Assembly (NCBI GenBank): GCA_905250125.1
Contig: CAJNOL010000041.1
Span: 276,565 to 340,564, forward strand
Source of the DNA: Rotaria sordida
Taxonomy: Eukaryota > Rotifera > Eurotatoria > Philodinida > Philodinidae
Length of the DNA: 64,000 nt
Direction: 5' to 3'
Shown: positions 1 to 12,932 of the stretch, piece by piece
Layout of the letters: each line of letters starts with the position of its first letter
Numbering within the stretch: position 1 is the first letter of the stretch
Translations under genes and position numbers: made by a program
The notes under the pieces: model-generated
Told to the model about the DNA's origin: nothing
The model's database searches: none
The model's input: only the letters and a program-made list of their open reading frames with translations

Positions 1-3000
1 AAATGCGTTTAGAACAATTCATTAAAAATCTTCGAGGTAAGAATACACTCATTTATATGTATATACCAAATTTAATAGAACATTTTTCTTTTTCTATGCG
101 TATGTGATGATTGCTTATGTATATATAGTAAATGTCGATTTTTTTCCCTAATGTAAATATGCACAGTAGGGAACATAATGAATCTTTTACCATTACTGCA
201 GGCTATTAGTTGTCGTAGTAAGGAAAACGAACGACACTGATTGCCAATTTGTCACATTTTTTTTTCTTTTTATTTTTCCTACTTGTGTTTGCCTGCTTAC
301 AAACACGCTTATGATGAGAAAAGGATTATACTATATACGAAAGAAGTTTTTTCTTTAACCTCTGTCTCGTTTTTTTTTCTCTCTCTCTCTCTCTTGACGT
401 TTACATTTCCATGATCGCATACAAAAAAAAAATGTATGAGCTATTTTTTTTTATATGGATGTGTGTGTGCATATTATTCGCGTGTCAGATTAATTTGTCG
501 ATGTGGATTCGGAGAACAAGTGAATGTAAATCTCAATAAATCTTATGTTGATAGTGTTAGTAAAGATAGTTACAATATAAGTCTTTCCTATTTCTTCTTT
601 AATGAGCCACGCAAATCCAACACATGCATTCTGATCGGATGGAAACTGAAATATGCGCATCGATAGATAATCGAAAGGACAACATATAGAATCGTGCGTA
701 AATATATTCAACAGAGTCTAGCTCATTTTATATCTATCTATGTATCTATATATATATAGAATACAACTAGACAAGAATCAATTAGGAAACGTTTCTTCAA
801 GTAAACAGCACTACTACCATACAAATTGACCATCTGCAAGCATCAAACAGAAGAAAAGAGAGCGTAAGAAAAAGAAGAAACGATGTTATTGAGGCAATCC
901 AAATGGAGACTCGTCTTCTTCTTTTTTTTTTCTTCTAAGCGACTGACTGATGTCTTTACTATTACTACATTTATATTATTCTTGTTGATAAATAAATCTT
1001 CAATGCATCGAACATCACATAAACGTTCGTGTTTTTTTTCCACACATGTATATATATATACAAATCCTGACAACCATGTAAGTCATTCAAAAAAAAAAAG
1101 AAAAAAGATCTTTTACTCTATTAAGCACCGTTACTCTACGACTAATTATGATAAGAATAGTCATCGTCTTCTTTTTTTTATTATTATATGTCTTTGAATT
1201 CAAATGAGATGTGCATGTTGTCATATACACTAGAGTATTATTCTATGTTGTCATTGATTATAATGGACATCGTGTTAACGAAGCGAAGCGAAATAGAGAA
1301 AAGAAAGATGAAACAGATTAGGCAACATTGAACTGATGGGAATATAAAACGAAGCCTTTGTCATACAAGTTCATTATTCTGATGCACTATCGTTAAAATG
1401 ACATGAAGAAAAAAAAAAACTAGAGTCATGACAGTAAATTATGGAAAACAACAAGAACGAAAAGGCATGGATGAAATGATCTTTTATATGTTGCCGTTTT
1501 TTTTTCTTTTATGTTTCCTATAGACACATATAGAGTTTCACTCTATATGCAAACGCATATACTAGTAAAATTGACATGATTAGTGCATTCCAACGGTGAC
1601 AGTCGAAATTTAATTTTGTCGATTCTTTCTTTCTCTTTTGTCTCTTCAATTAATTCGCCATTATGCATTGAGAACTTGAGCTATTGACATTTCAATATAG
1701 ATTAATCTAATGATTTTTTTTTCTTCTTCTTTTTTTTTTTTATAGTATTAGAATAATTTTCTGATAAAGATCTTACTATTGGACTATATAGTTGCATACT
1801 AATTTACGTCTTTCTCTTTTTTTTTGCGTTGCTTTTTTTCTCTCTTTCTGACATTAGTATAGACAACATTGTAAAATAGTTAAAAACGTATTTTAATCAA
1901 GATCGATGCACACATCACATTTTACAAGTAAATATGATGAATTTTTTGACAGACAATTCTTTTGCCTAGCTAAATCAAAGTGTGCAATCTCGTTTTATTG
2001 ACCAAAGAAAAACTTTCTTATATGTTTGTGTATGTGTGAAAGCGGAAAAGAAAAAAAGAAAGTAGGAAAAAATCAGATCATATGGTTTTTCTTTTCAAAC
2101 AGAGAGAAAGCACCCGCTACTACTGTTGTTTGAAGCATAACTTTTACTTTGTCTTTTTTTTATAGATGTTTCATTCGCTTTACTGCAATAATGAGACAAG
2201 GAAAGAGAGGGAGAACCGATTTCCGCTTTCTGCACAATCCGACACTCGTTCGTTATAGACAAGTCGAGGAAAATGCTTTTTATAAGAACGAGCGTTCACT
2301 CACTTATTCACTCATTCGTCTACTTCTTTTCATCATCATTCTTATCAAGGTCTTTTTGCTTGTTGACTGCTAGTATATATACTCAGAGTCAAAATCGAAT
2401 TTTGCTTCGGCTCATACAGACTTGTACGAACGGTCTCACTTCATGTCAATAATACTATTAACATTAAGAAGAGAATAAGAGAGTCCGAAAGAAAATCATT
2501 GCGTTCTTCTTTATTTCTTTGTCAATAGAGACAGACGAATATCGACGGAAAAGCTAAAGGGAAAAGCAAAAAAAGAAAAAGAAGACAGAAAAGAAAAAGG
2601 AAAAAAAAAGAATCAGGGAATAGAAACAAAATCGATCATTTCAATTTTCACAATACTATATAATAGACTGATTCTTTTCGCAAATCGCACCAACGACGGC
2701 GAACGGAAGCAAACTAAAAATGTCTCATTGAACTGGAGAAAAAAAAAGAGAGAGAGAGAAAGAGAGAACGGCGTTTCCATTGCTTCCTTATAGAATGTAT
2801 GTAAAAGAGAAAAAAAAGCGAAGGAAGTTACAAAAAGAAAAAAGAAGAAGAACAAGAAAACCATCATCTATAAATCATCGACCGCTTGCATGCAGCAACG
2901 CCACTCATTGCTATCGTTCGGTTGTCGTCATTACGCTAAAGCAAAATGAGAGAAGAAAAAAAAATTTTCTATGTCAACAGACATTCAACATTCTTAAATG

Positions 3001-4298
3001 ATGATTATTAAACAAGTCATATTATTATTATTATTATTATTTTCTAGCAATCGATTATGGTGAAGATCTTGATATTGATTATTTAACTGGTATTTATGAA
3101 CGCATACGTGCACAAGAATTTCGTCCTGATAGTGATCATGTAACACAAGTAGCTAAATTTGAACAAACACTTATTGGTAAAAAACCAACATTAATTGCAC
3201 CACACCGTCGACTTGTATGTTATTGTCGTTTATATGAAATATATGATTTATCAAAACGTGAAAGACTTACAGCACATCAACGTGAAGTATTTCTTTTTAA
3301 TGATTTACTTGTTGTAAGTTGAATATTAATTAAATACGAACAAAAAAAAGTTTTCTATGATTTAGATTACAAAAATTTCCGGTAAAAAACGTCAACAATT
3401 ACAATATCAATTTCGTCACGCATTTCGTTTATCTGGAATGAATTTATATTTATTTGAAACAACACGTAAGAAAGAAAAAAAAAACTCTAAACTTAGTATT
3501 TTATGATTAACACAAAAAAAAAACTCCATTTCTAGATTATCAATATGGTATTCGTCTTGTACGTAAACCAGATATACATCAAACAAATTTAATAACATTT
3601 AATGCACGAAATGAACATGATCGAACAAAATTTTGTGAAGATTTAAAAGAAGCTATTATGGAAATGGATGAAATGGAAGGTTTACGTATACAATCTGAAC
3701 TCGATAAATTACGTGGTTCATGGAGTTCACTTGTAGATACATCAAATAATAATAACAACAATGGAATTATTTCATCATTAATTGATTATCCAACAAATAA
3801 ACGTGATAGACCATTGTCAAGAACATTATCGAATTCATTACTTGATATGACATTAACAATGCCTGTTTCATCGATATGTAAGGAAATCTAATTAATAAAA
3901 ATACTTTTTTTTTTGTAAAGTGTTTTGTTTATGATTAGTCAATCATCATAAAACAACGAATAATAATAATAATAATAATAATAATGATAATACAACAGAA
4001 CTTTTACCATGTCGAAATTCTCAATGTTCAGTTGATAGTGGAATGGTAAATAAAATAAAAATATTAATTAATTAACATGTGATCATATCCTTTTCACAAC
4101 CAAAAAGTGTCCATTCGATATGATTTTATGGTTGCTTTCAGGTTGTGGATAGGACGGATTACACATTCTTTTTCTGTTTCAATTAGTATTACTTATATTA
4201 TTATAATGATACCTTGTTTTTTTTTTTGTTAGGTTTCATTGACAAATGAATTTTCACCAAATAATGGATTTAATATACGTTTAACAACAACTAAATAA
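1..4298 (+). CDS. IQSEC: IQSEC/BRAG-type Arf guanine-nucleotide exchange factor, C-terminal part (5' end outside window)
   Basis: The encoded C-terminal part matches the IQSEC (BRAG) family, which activates Arf6 through a Sec7 domain followed by a PH domain and acts at membranes and synapses. Visible exons are 1-36, 3048-3313, 3366-3465, 3536-3877, 3939-4045 and 4233-4298; all phases join in one frame and end in TAA. The first exon encodes the family's FIxNLR segment after Sec7. The next encodes GIYERI, HVTQV, PHRRLVCYCRL and HQREVFLFNDLL, which are hallmark PH-domain segments of this family. Later exons carry the PH end (FCEDLKEAI, RIQSELDKL) and a low-complexity tail with an Asn run from an AAT repeat. 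The Sec7 and IQ motifs must lie upstream of the window. The first intron, 3011 bp, is far longer than the others. The family assignment is secure; which paralogue is not. Confidence 0.93.
37..3047 (+). other. Giant first visible intron of the IQSEC-type gene
   Basis: This GT-AG intron joins exons whose frame continues across it (FIKNLRA-IDYGEDL). It is rich in poly-T, poly-A, CT and AT tracts and ends in an ATT microsatellite beside the acceptor. I found no coding homology, terminal inverted repeats or RNA gene in it. Its length, when other introns of the gene are about 50-190 bp, suggests regulatory content or old insertions, but the sequence itself does not show which. Confidence 0.7.
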
Positions 4299-4549
4299 AC
4301 TAAATCTATTCTAATCGTGAATTAATTCTACAGATAAAAATTTTTTTATATACGTATTAAAAGCTAGTCAGTCAAGTGTAAACAGTTGTTGTTGTTGTTG
4401 TTTTTTTTTTTTATATGTTCGAAATGAAGAACATGTTGTATATGTTTAGACTTCTTTTTTTTTTGTGTGCGTGCACAGTTGTGAAATAATGAAAAAAAAA
4501 CGAACAATCGGTCATATTTAATGTGACTTTTTCCTTCTTTGTGTTTTAT

Positions 4550-5480
4550 TTAATGATGATTTGATTGTATAATCATAGAAAATTTTTGAAGATTTTCTTT
4601 AGCTTTTAATGTTAATAAATAATTTTCATTTTGAAGTTGTTTATATTCATTTGATAAATTTATTAATTCATTTGATTGTTGATTAATTATAAATATATGA
4701 TTTGTTGGTTTAATTATTTTATCATATTGTATTTGTTTTATTAATTTAATAAGTAATTCATTTTGTTGTTGAAATTTTAATGAATATTCATTTAATCGAT
4801 ATTTCCTATATCGATATTCATTTTTAAGATGATCAATTAAAGTTGTTTTTTGATTCATACTTAATTGTAGTGAAGTTAATAATTCATTATAATTTATAAT
4901 TAATTTTGATTTGAGAATATATGGTAAAATCTAAATGAAAAAAAAAATAAATTTAACTAAAAAATCAGCTTAAAAAAATTTTTTTTTTGAAAGAACAAAC
5001 TTTTTCTATAAGATTTTTTATAGAAGATTGATTTAGTAAACGATCAATTTGATTTCGTTTAACATGCATTTGTAAAAGACGTGTTTCAATAAGTTCAATT
5101 GTATTAGTAAAATTTTTATTCGTTCGAAGATATTCAATAATATTTGATAATTCTTTAAAATGTTTATCAAATTTATTAAGATAATTTTGAATATTATGAA
5201 AATCTTTCATATATTGATGAGATTTTTGTATCAATATATGATTAAGTTCATCGATTGTTAAATTATCATTTTTCAAAATAATATTATTTAATATTTTTTG
5301 AGATGTATTTGAACATATTTTATTTATTGAAATAGGTGTTGAATGAATTTCAGTTGAATTCTCTATTATTGGACTTAATAAACGATTAGATAATATTGTA
5401 TCATTTGAAATAGAATATTCAAGTAAAGATCGATTATGTTTATGAATAGATTTTGATATCAAACGAATTTCTGACGCCAT
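4550..5480 (-). CDS. Unrecognised coiled-coil protein, 286 aa, two exons
   Basis: Exon 1 is 5001-5480 (160 codons) and exon 2 is 4550-4930 (126 codons plus TAA). They are joined by a GT-AG intron at 4931-5000, phase 0. The start is the ATG of MASEIRLISK. The predicted protein is rich in Ile, Leu, Asn, Lys and Gln. It has long helical stretches consistent with coiled coil over roughly residues 90-155 and 185-280, and no signal peptide or membrane segment. I do not recognise the family; helical subunits of centrosomal or kinetochore complexes look like this, but that is only a resemblance of composition. It is convergent with the IQSEC-type gene, with about 250 bp between stops. Confidence 0.75.
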
Positions 5481-5924
5481 TTAAACGTTATTTTAATGTA
5501 TGACAAATGAAAAGATAAACAATACAATGGATTTTACATATAAAGATATAGTAGAAAAGTAAAGAATGGATCATGATGGAATGAGATATACATATATGTT
5601 TTTAATGCATATAAGAACTAATGCATATATGAAATATATTTTTCTATAATTAATTTTACATTTTTATTGCTAATATGATTAAGAAACTTTGGAGTAATAG
5701 TTAATTTTAATACAATTATCTAAGATAATATAATTCATATTAATTCTTCTGTTTTTCTCAAAATAAAATATTGATAAACGATTTTTTTCCTCCTTGAAAA
5801 AAGAAATTATTTTATTTCGTTGTCATTCAATTGATATATTTCTTTTTTGTCAGCTAAACACGAGTTATTAAACTAAATCAATCAGTGAAAAGATATTTAA
5901 AAAAAAGGTCTGCATGACTATTTT

Positions 5925-6110
5925 TTTGAAAACTTCTGAATTTTTTAATGTTGAATTCTCTATATGAGCAAAATTTCAGATTAAAATTCGAAAATCTGGG
6001 CTTCTTTTAGAGTTTTTATTAGAACACTATGTAGAATCTATAGATAAAAAGCTGTTGAAGTTGGAAAAGGACATCTAAAGAGATTTCCTCATCAGACATC
6101 AAATCAATGT
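5925..6110. repeat. Dispersed repeat, copy 1 (related to 39990-40110)
   Basis: The segment around 6007-6100 matches 40012-40105. Both read TTTTAG.GTTTTTATTA, then CTATGTAG.ATCTATAGA, then a GAAGAGATT-like stretch in the same order, with about 25-30% differences by eye. No ORF explains the similarity, so this is a diverged interspersed repeat. Confidence 0.6.
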
Positions 6111-6961
6111 TGTTAAACAGCTTGGCTAAATTTCTATTACTAGAAGAGACAGATATCTGCTGAACTTCGAGTACTCTATTAAAGTATTGAAGTGTATTTG
6201 AGTACTTTTTCATGAACCAACATACCATAACAAGATTATTATACAATGAAATTAGATTGTGACAATTAGCTACGAAGATTATTGTTGACTTTTAAAAGCT
6301 TTCAAATGATGTAAAAGGTTCTTTGAATATTTTTCCATAGATTAATATGCATTATCAATATTATTGCCGATAGGAGCTAATGATGTTAACATTTTTGTAC
6401 TAATAAATATCAGATGTTTGTCATACACGATCAAAGACAAAGATAGTTTACATTGAAAAAAAAGAATATTTTTTTTCTAAATCTGAATAATGACTAATGA
6501 AGTTTAGTAAATTGATACATCAATTTCTATTTGGAACAAAATTCCTGGCAATATAGAATCATTTCGAACCCTGCTGACAAATGAAAACGAAACGTCTCTG
6601 TCGAAACTTACTTTTACAAATTATCGAACGCAAGAAGATTTTTTTTGTAGATTTTGCATTGTTTTTTTTTATGTAATATTTCAATAACGTTGTTTTTAAT
6701 AGTTTATGTTTTCATAATTTTATAAACATTGAATCAATAAATTTTTATTTTAAGAAATTAGAAAATGAAGTTTATCATTTTATTAAAAATGAATCTGTTG
6801 ATCATATTTATCAGAAATATTTTACAGATAGTTTTTCGTTTTCGATAACAATAAGAAAATCTCTACATTCATGAGTATCAGTTAATATTTTAATATCATT
6901 AACAAAATGTTTTAAGTCATCTAAGATAAGTTTCAATATTTGAAAAACCTCTCTCTTATTC

Positions 6962-8097
6962 TATAGTGTGGTCCAAATAAAGTTGACTGCTTTTGTGTTC
7001 TGTCTTTTGAAGTATTTTAAAGTAACGTTAAAACTTGTCTTTGAACTTATTCGATGTAGAATTTAATTCTAAACAAATGGATATGATTTTTAATTTGAGC
7101 AGTGAGAACTATTATATGATTCGTATGAAAAGAAATCAGAATGAGAACAATTGGGTAGAAAACAAATTTTTTCGTATTTTCATATTTCTTAATTCAAAAA
7201 TTTTGCTCACAAATATCGTTTCTAATATTTTGAAATGCACATCAAAAGATGCAGAATTTTACAAAGAATATTGTGGCATAGTTAAAATTTCAGTTGGACT
7301 GCTATTAAAACTTGTCACCACTTTTGTCATTTTTTATTCTTCACAGTTGCACAATTGAGTAGCATTTATTTTTTTGAATTTTGCACGAACAAGGTAATTT
7401 CATTTGAAAAACAAAGCATCAATTTTGTAGAGAAAAAAATTCTACATCGCATATGCACAATGACAGGTATTAACGTTACTTTAAAATGCCTGAGGAGGAC
7501 CTTTGTCTTTCTGGATATGAACATTCAAATTTTTTCGATTTTTGGTTTTTCATCGCTAATATAGCTCCCATGTATCCTCTGTGAAGTGCCATATAAACGA
7601 GGGTACTTCGTTGTTAGTTGGTCGTTTATTAAACTTTTTCACAGGCACTAGCCACTGTTTGACATACCTATTTTTTTTATTTTCAAAAATATTGCTCTAG
7701 TGATTTTTTGGTAGATTTTACAACAAAAGCATGTGTTTGGGGGTATGCTCTGTATTTTGATCTTTTTATTCGAATGAAAGTAGATAAAAAGAAACCGAAA
7801 TAAAAATAGGCATCCCAAACAGTGTCTAGTATATGTAAAGAAAATTTCAACTCTATGGAATGTGTTGCACTTGAGAAAGGGTAAGATTAGAGGAACGATT
7901 TTTTCGCCTTTGTGATCCCGATATTTCCTAGAAGAAAGCATTTGGGAATTTTAAGTCTAAGACAAATTTTGCTCTACTCATTGAGATCTATCTATCCGAC
8001 AAATTTCCAAATTTTCTGATGAGCCGTTGTCCAGAAACTTCGAAAATAGGAGTGCACAACACAAAAGTAGCTAATTTTGTCCGGGCCATCCGTTATA
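6962..8097. mobile_element. Non-autonomous DNA transposon with about 35-bp imperfect TIRs
   Basis: The left end reads TATAGTGTGGTCCAAATAAA. The reverse complement of the right end reads TATAACGGATGGCCCGGACA. Both continue to a shared CTTTTGTGTT, giving imperfect terminal inverted repeats over about 35 bp. Inside are a perfect 18-bp inverted pair (7014-7031 with 7470-7487) and a longer imperfect pair (7653-7683 with 7795-7824). A TA duplication would suggest Tc1/mariner, but no transposase is seen. The ORFs inside have no recognisable domain. Confidence 0.55.
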
Positions 8098-8806
8098 TGC
8101 AATTCTAGAAATCATTAATGATTATAATCTATTGCAAGAATATTTTCAACTAGTTGTACCATAATCATAGTTAACCTATGACCTTCACAATATGGTCGTA
8201 TATGGAATTGTTCTAATAAAGTTCATATTTTCTAGTCGGCAAAGAAAAGATTAGAAATTATCTTTATCATTATCATGACGTTATTTCACTTGAATAACTT
8301 CAGTTGTTGACAAGCATTTAATTAGAACGACATAGATGGTTTGCAAAAGACAATATCTTATGACGTCTATTTTTACTTCATCTCTCAATATCCTTGGCAA
8401 TATCTTTTCCTTTCTACAGAATCTGCATTCTATAGGCGTAATTGTCTTAGGAAAAAAAGCAGCTTTTTTTATCCCAGCGGGGGTTTCGTACATTTCCAGA
8501 ATAAATATAGATTCAGAAATACTCTGATTCATCGCACTAATATATCTTTTTTTTTTGCATGATAAATACTTTTGAAGACAACTGATGCTCTAAGATTATT
8601 TACTCTCCATATGTGTGCGTATTTGTCATTGACAAGTTTTATAGTTCTCGAAAAGTCATATAAGTGCTTAATATTGTATAAAGATAGATGCAAACATGTG
8701 TGTGTATGTGTGTCACAAAAAAAAAAGAAAAAGAAGAAGAAGAGGTAATGTTCAATTATTAAAAAAAAAGGTATTCAGGTCTTGTCATTTTTCATAATTA
8801 TTATAT

Positions 8807-10903
8807 CTATCGTGTTGATGAAAGCGATAGAATTTCTATAGGTTGATGCATTTTTTTCGATGAATAATTGTGTGATGAACTATAATTAAAATTTTCATTA
8901 TCATCATCTTGATCATTATAATTCGTATATTTTTTTGTTGTTGAACGTGGTTTTATTGATAAATCATTTGTTGGATCACCAATATTTTGTAAGATTTTCT
9001 TACTTGTTTCCGCTGAATAACGTGTTATAGCATTAAGATCATCATTTAAACTTCGTACATGTATACTGTTTGATATTGGTTGACGTGAATGAATAAATGA
9101 ATGTTCACGTGGAGTATTTGCTACTGTTGTATAATCATATAATGCTGATGCTGTAGGTGATGCTAAACTTGTTGTTCGTCTTGGTGGACTATAATCAAGT
9201 CTTGATGATAATGTTGAACGATATTTTGTGTAATAATTATCATCAACAGGATTTGTACGATATTTAAAATCATCATCATCATCATCAATACGATTTGATC
9301 GATATTTTGGATAATAATCATCATCAATAGTATTTGCTCGATATTTTGGATAATAATCATCATCAACAGGATTTGCTCGATATTTTGGATTATAATCGTC
9401 ATCAATAGGATTTAATCGATATTTTGAATAATAATTTTCATCAATAGGATTTGAACGATATTTTAAATGATGACCATCATCAATTGAAGTTGAACGATAT
9501 TTTGTACGATAATCATTATCAATTGGATTTGTACGATATTTTTTATAATAATCATCATCAAGTGGAGTTGAACGATATTTTGTACGATAATCACTATCAA
9601 TTAGATTTGAACGATTATAATCATCCGTATTATAATCATCATAAGCATTATAATCATTAGCTTGTTCTTTTAATGGTACACGTACATCACGATTTGAATA
9701 TGATCGAAGACGTGTTTCATAATCAGGACTTGAAGCACGCTGTGGTTGATGTAAGTATGAAGCAGCACCATAATAATGTTGATTATATTTATTTGATGAT
9801 GGTGATGCATCAGGTACACTAAGTAATGCTGAATATGTTTCACTAAATAATGGTACAACTGTTGATGGTATTGGTGTATAATATGGATTATATGCACGCA
9901 TTATTTCACGATCTGGTTGTAATTTTTGATTAATTTTATCAACTTTATTATTCATATTTTTTTCAAATTGTCGATAACGTCCAATAGGTGTTTTATATTC
10001 TAATGAATTTTCTTCATCTTGTCGAACACGTCGTTTAAGTATTTGTGGTGGTGTTGGTAAATCATAAGCAAGAACATTACTTGGTGATGCTAAATTCATA
10101 GCAGTAGCTATTGTTGCATTTGTATTTTCATCATTAATACCTGTTGCTGCACGATCTAATTTAACAGCACTTTCCATTTCACTTTCATGTCTTTGACGCA
10201 TTAAATGTAAACATAAATCATGATTACGTTGACGATCTTGTATTTGTTCCCATTTTTGTTCACGTAATGATTGTGCTTGAGATGCTTTTAATTCTTCTTC
10301 ACGATCCCATAAACTTAATTCTTCTAATTTATTCATTAAACGTCTTGTACGATGTTCACGCCAATTAGGATTTAAACGTGAACGGTGTGTTTTTGGTACA
10401 TATTTCATTTCTTCTCTTGTTGGTGATCTATCATTTTTTGTTTCAAGTTTATAACTTTCAACTAATGTATCAATAAAATCAACTGGTCGACGTGATGATT
10501 TTGATGATCGAGTATTAATTAAATATTTTGAACGTGATCTAGATCCATTCTTGTCATCATCGTTTGTTGTTGAATCAAAATTAATGGCACGAGATTTTGA
10601 TGTTGATTTTTCTTGTTCTTGATATTGTCTATTGATATTTTCTTTTTTAGGATTTTTCGAAGGAATATAAGTTGATTTATTTTCTTGTACATCAGATGTT
10701 GTAGATAATGATTTCTTTGATTCTGTTGAAGTCGAAACTGAGAGTTGATTTTCTTTTTCTTCTTTTTCTTCATCAATTTTTGTTGATGGCGTCGTTCTAA
10801 CTTGATTTGATTCTTCATCTTCTACAGAAACATTATTACCTGACGGCAATGATTCAATTTTATTGTCTTCTGTAGATGGTATTTCGTCGGATACCAATGC
10901 CAT
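8807..10903 (-). CDS. Disordered, charged 698-aa protein with a 13-residue tandem repeat; family unknown
   Basis: This is a single long ORF starting at MALVSDEIPS and ending in TAG. An unpaired acceptor (TTTGTTTAG, AG at 10934-10935) lies 31 nt before the ATG. I therefore place the start there, not at the in-frame ATG further upstream, which falls inside intron-like sequence. Residues 1-130 are Ser/Glu/Lys-rich and probably disordered. A basic, Arg/Trp-containing helical block follows at about 165-260 (LNPNWREHRTRRLMNKLEEL). Residues about 428-564 form about ten copies of a 13-residue unit of the form RxNPxDDDYxxKY, encoded by a 39-bp tandem repeat. No enzyme motif, signal peptide or membrane segment is visible. 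I do not recognise the family; a structural or scaffold role is possible but unproven. Confidence 0.8.
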   Translation of the reverse strand: MALVSDEIPSTEDNKIESLPSGNNVSVEDEESNQVRTTPSTKIDEEKEEKENQLSVSTSTESKKSLSTTSDVQENKSTYIPSKNPKKENINRQYQEQEKSTSKSRAINFDSTTNDDDKNGSRSRSKYLINTRSSKSSRRPVDFIDTLVESYKLETKNDRSPTREEMKYVPKTHRSRLNPNWREHRTRRLMNKLEELSLWDREEELKASQAQSLREQKWEQIQDRQRNHDLCLHLMRQRHESEMESAVKLDRAATGINDENTNATIATAMNLASPSNVLAYDLPTPPQILKRRVRQDEENSLEYKTPIGRYRQFEKNMNNKVDKINQKLQPDREIMRAYNPYYTPIPSTVVPLFSETYSALLSVPDASPSSNKYNQHYYGAASYLHQPQRASSPDYETRLRSYSNRDVRVPLKEQANDYNAYDDYNTDDYNRSNLIDSDYRTKYRSTPLDDDYYKKYRTNPIDNDYRTKYRSTSIDDGHHLKYRSNPIDENYYSKYRLNPIDDDYNPKYRANPVDDDYYPKYRANTIDDDYYPKYRSNRIDDDDDDFKYRTNPVDDNYYTKYRSTLSSRLDYSPPRRTTSLASPTASALYDYTTVANTPREHSFIHSRQPISNSIHVRSLNDDLNAITRYSAETSKKILQNIGDPTNDLSIKPRSTTKKYTNYNDQDDDNENFNYSSSHNYSSKKMHQPIEILSLSSTR
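9205..9615 (-). repeat. 39-bp coding minisatellite, about ten units
   Basis: Successive units read roughly CGATATTTTGGATAATAATC on the plus strand, with the same spacing each time. Each unit encodes 13 residues ending in KY. Units differ by a few substitutions, mostly preserving Asp and Tyr, and one unit has extra GAT codons giving a run of Asp. All units keep frame, so selection or recent expansion within a coding frame is likely. Confidence 0.85.
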
Positions 10904-12932
10904 TGAATATTTGTTTGGAGTTACACAATATTCACTAAACAAAATAAATAGATAAAAAAAACAAAACAATTCTTGATCAAATTAGTCACCGAAGAGTAGA
11001 AAAGTTTCTTTTTGGAGAGTTGCGTCTCTACAAATAGAATCGTTTGACGACGCCGATGCCGCTATGCGAGCCTTGCTAAGAAAGATAGTATAAGTTATAC
11101 ATAGAAGAGATGTTTTTTTTCTCTCTCTCTCTCTCTTCCTCTCTATCTCATTTCTTCCTCTACATTCGTCTGTCAGAACAATGATAAAAAAAACTCATCG
11201 TGTGCGTAATTGTTTTGAGACATTTGTCTCTGTGCTTCGTCGCCTATGGATATTTTAGTATTTACAGACAAGAAACGAGTGTACCACGCGTAGAGATGAA
11301 AAGGAGAATGAAGAAGAGGCGGGAGATTATGGAAAATCAGGGATTCCTGTTCTTACTCTCTTCTCTTTTGTTATTATGTCGATGAAGATAATCATGCCTG
11401 GGTGATACACAAAAAAGAAGGATGGTTGTTGTCGTTTTACTATATAGTGCTAAAAGCATAAGATATATAGAAAAGAGAGAAGGTTATCCATTTCTATACA
11501 TACGTACTTGGTATAAAGCAAAAGACAGAAAGAAAGAAATACTTCTCTTACGTCAACCACAAAATTATGCATATTTGGCTGACGAGTAGATAAAGATCGA
11601 TGCTAGCAATATAGTTACCATGCTTCATGATACAACCATCGAAGAAAAAGCCTGAAGGATATTTTTCTTCTCTGTGATAAAAAGAAGAAAGGTTGTTGTC
11701 TATATTGACGTCAAAACTATATATATATATATATATATCAAGGTCTATATTCATTTAAAACGACGTATATACAAAGTCCAAGTATGCCTATAATTTTATG
11801 ATGATCTTTATAAATAGGTTGGATATACTGAATTAAATAGAAAATGAAAGTAACATGTAATAGATGGCGAACACCAGATCATTTTTTTTTCTTATGTTTA
11901 TATTATCTGAGTGTTGAAAAAGTTCTAAATATACTTCATCAGTATTGACCATATGTTTTTGATATAATAAAACTATTTCTACTCAATTATATATACTATA
12001 GTAATGATGACATAATAATTATTATATCTTCGACTTATACATGTTCTCATATTCTCAATAATAGAAACAATTCACACAATGAATGATAACTGTGATAATC
12101 AGCTAAATGATTTATATTGCCCACCATCGATAATATACGTTAATTAACTTGAAAGACGAATTGTTATGATATGAAAAGATATGAGTAAAATAACAAAGCA
12201 TTCAAAAAAATAAAATTCGATATTAGAATGTTCTGTTTGTTTCTGTTGCTCGATAAAAATTTATTTATATCTATTACTTTCTCCTTGCTGTTATTATCTA
12301 TTGTAAAACTATTGATAATAACTTAAATGTTCTCATGATAATCTTTATAATGTATTACATACAATAGAAAATTGTCTGATTGGAATAAAAATAGATATTA
12401 TAGTGTCATGGTATCCTTCAAGTCCTATTGTATTCTTATGCACGCAGCATGTTTATAGTAGACGTCCCCTATTGTGACAATTTATCATATATTACGAAAC
12501 CAGATGCAATAAGTTACAGAAATGTTCTTAATTGTTGTACAAATTCAAGGATTACAATGTTGTAAACATATCTCCAGACAGTCATATATGTATTTTGGTA
12601 TTACATTGTAAAATTTCTTTTCACATATTTTCATGTATTTTATATTAATTTGTAAACAAATTCGAACTTACAAAGAAATAAGAAAAAGAACTTAGAATCC
12701 GTTTAATGCATCATGAAAATGAAATGATAGATCTTTCGATAATAATAAACTATAGCACATCATTACTATATTGATTGCTTCTTTACGGTCAAATAATAAC
12801 ATTTATATTGTGGTATGCCTTATTGCTTTTAGGACCTTTTATACTTTGTCCTGGAAAATGTTCCGATTGACATGTAATGAAAAATATAGCAAAATTATTT
12901 ATCTGAATGGACTAGAATGTACTGAATGCTTC

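Larger units (their letters stand above)
5481..8806. other. Gene-free stretch with transposon relics
   Basis: There is no convincing gene between the coiled-coil gene and the 698-aa gene. The short ORFs here have no family signature. The stretch holds a diverged copy of a dispersed repeat near 5925-6110, a TIR-bounded element at 6962-8097 with internal inverted repeats, and otherwise AT-rich DNA. Poly-A and GT microsatellite tracts near 8695-8740 mark the 3' flank of the 698-aa gene. Confidence 0.6.

Noticed and set aside
883..1197. 104-aa ORF inside the IQSEC intron
   Set aside because: It is composed of homopolymer-derived Phe, Lys and Ser runs, overlaps an antisense ORF and has no splice or family support.
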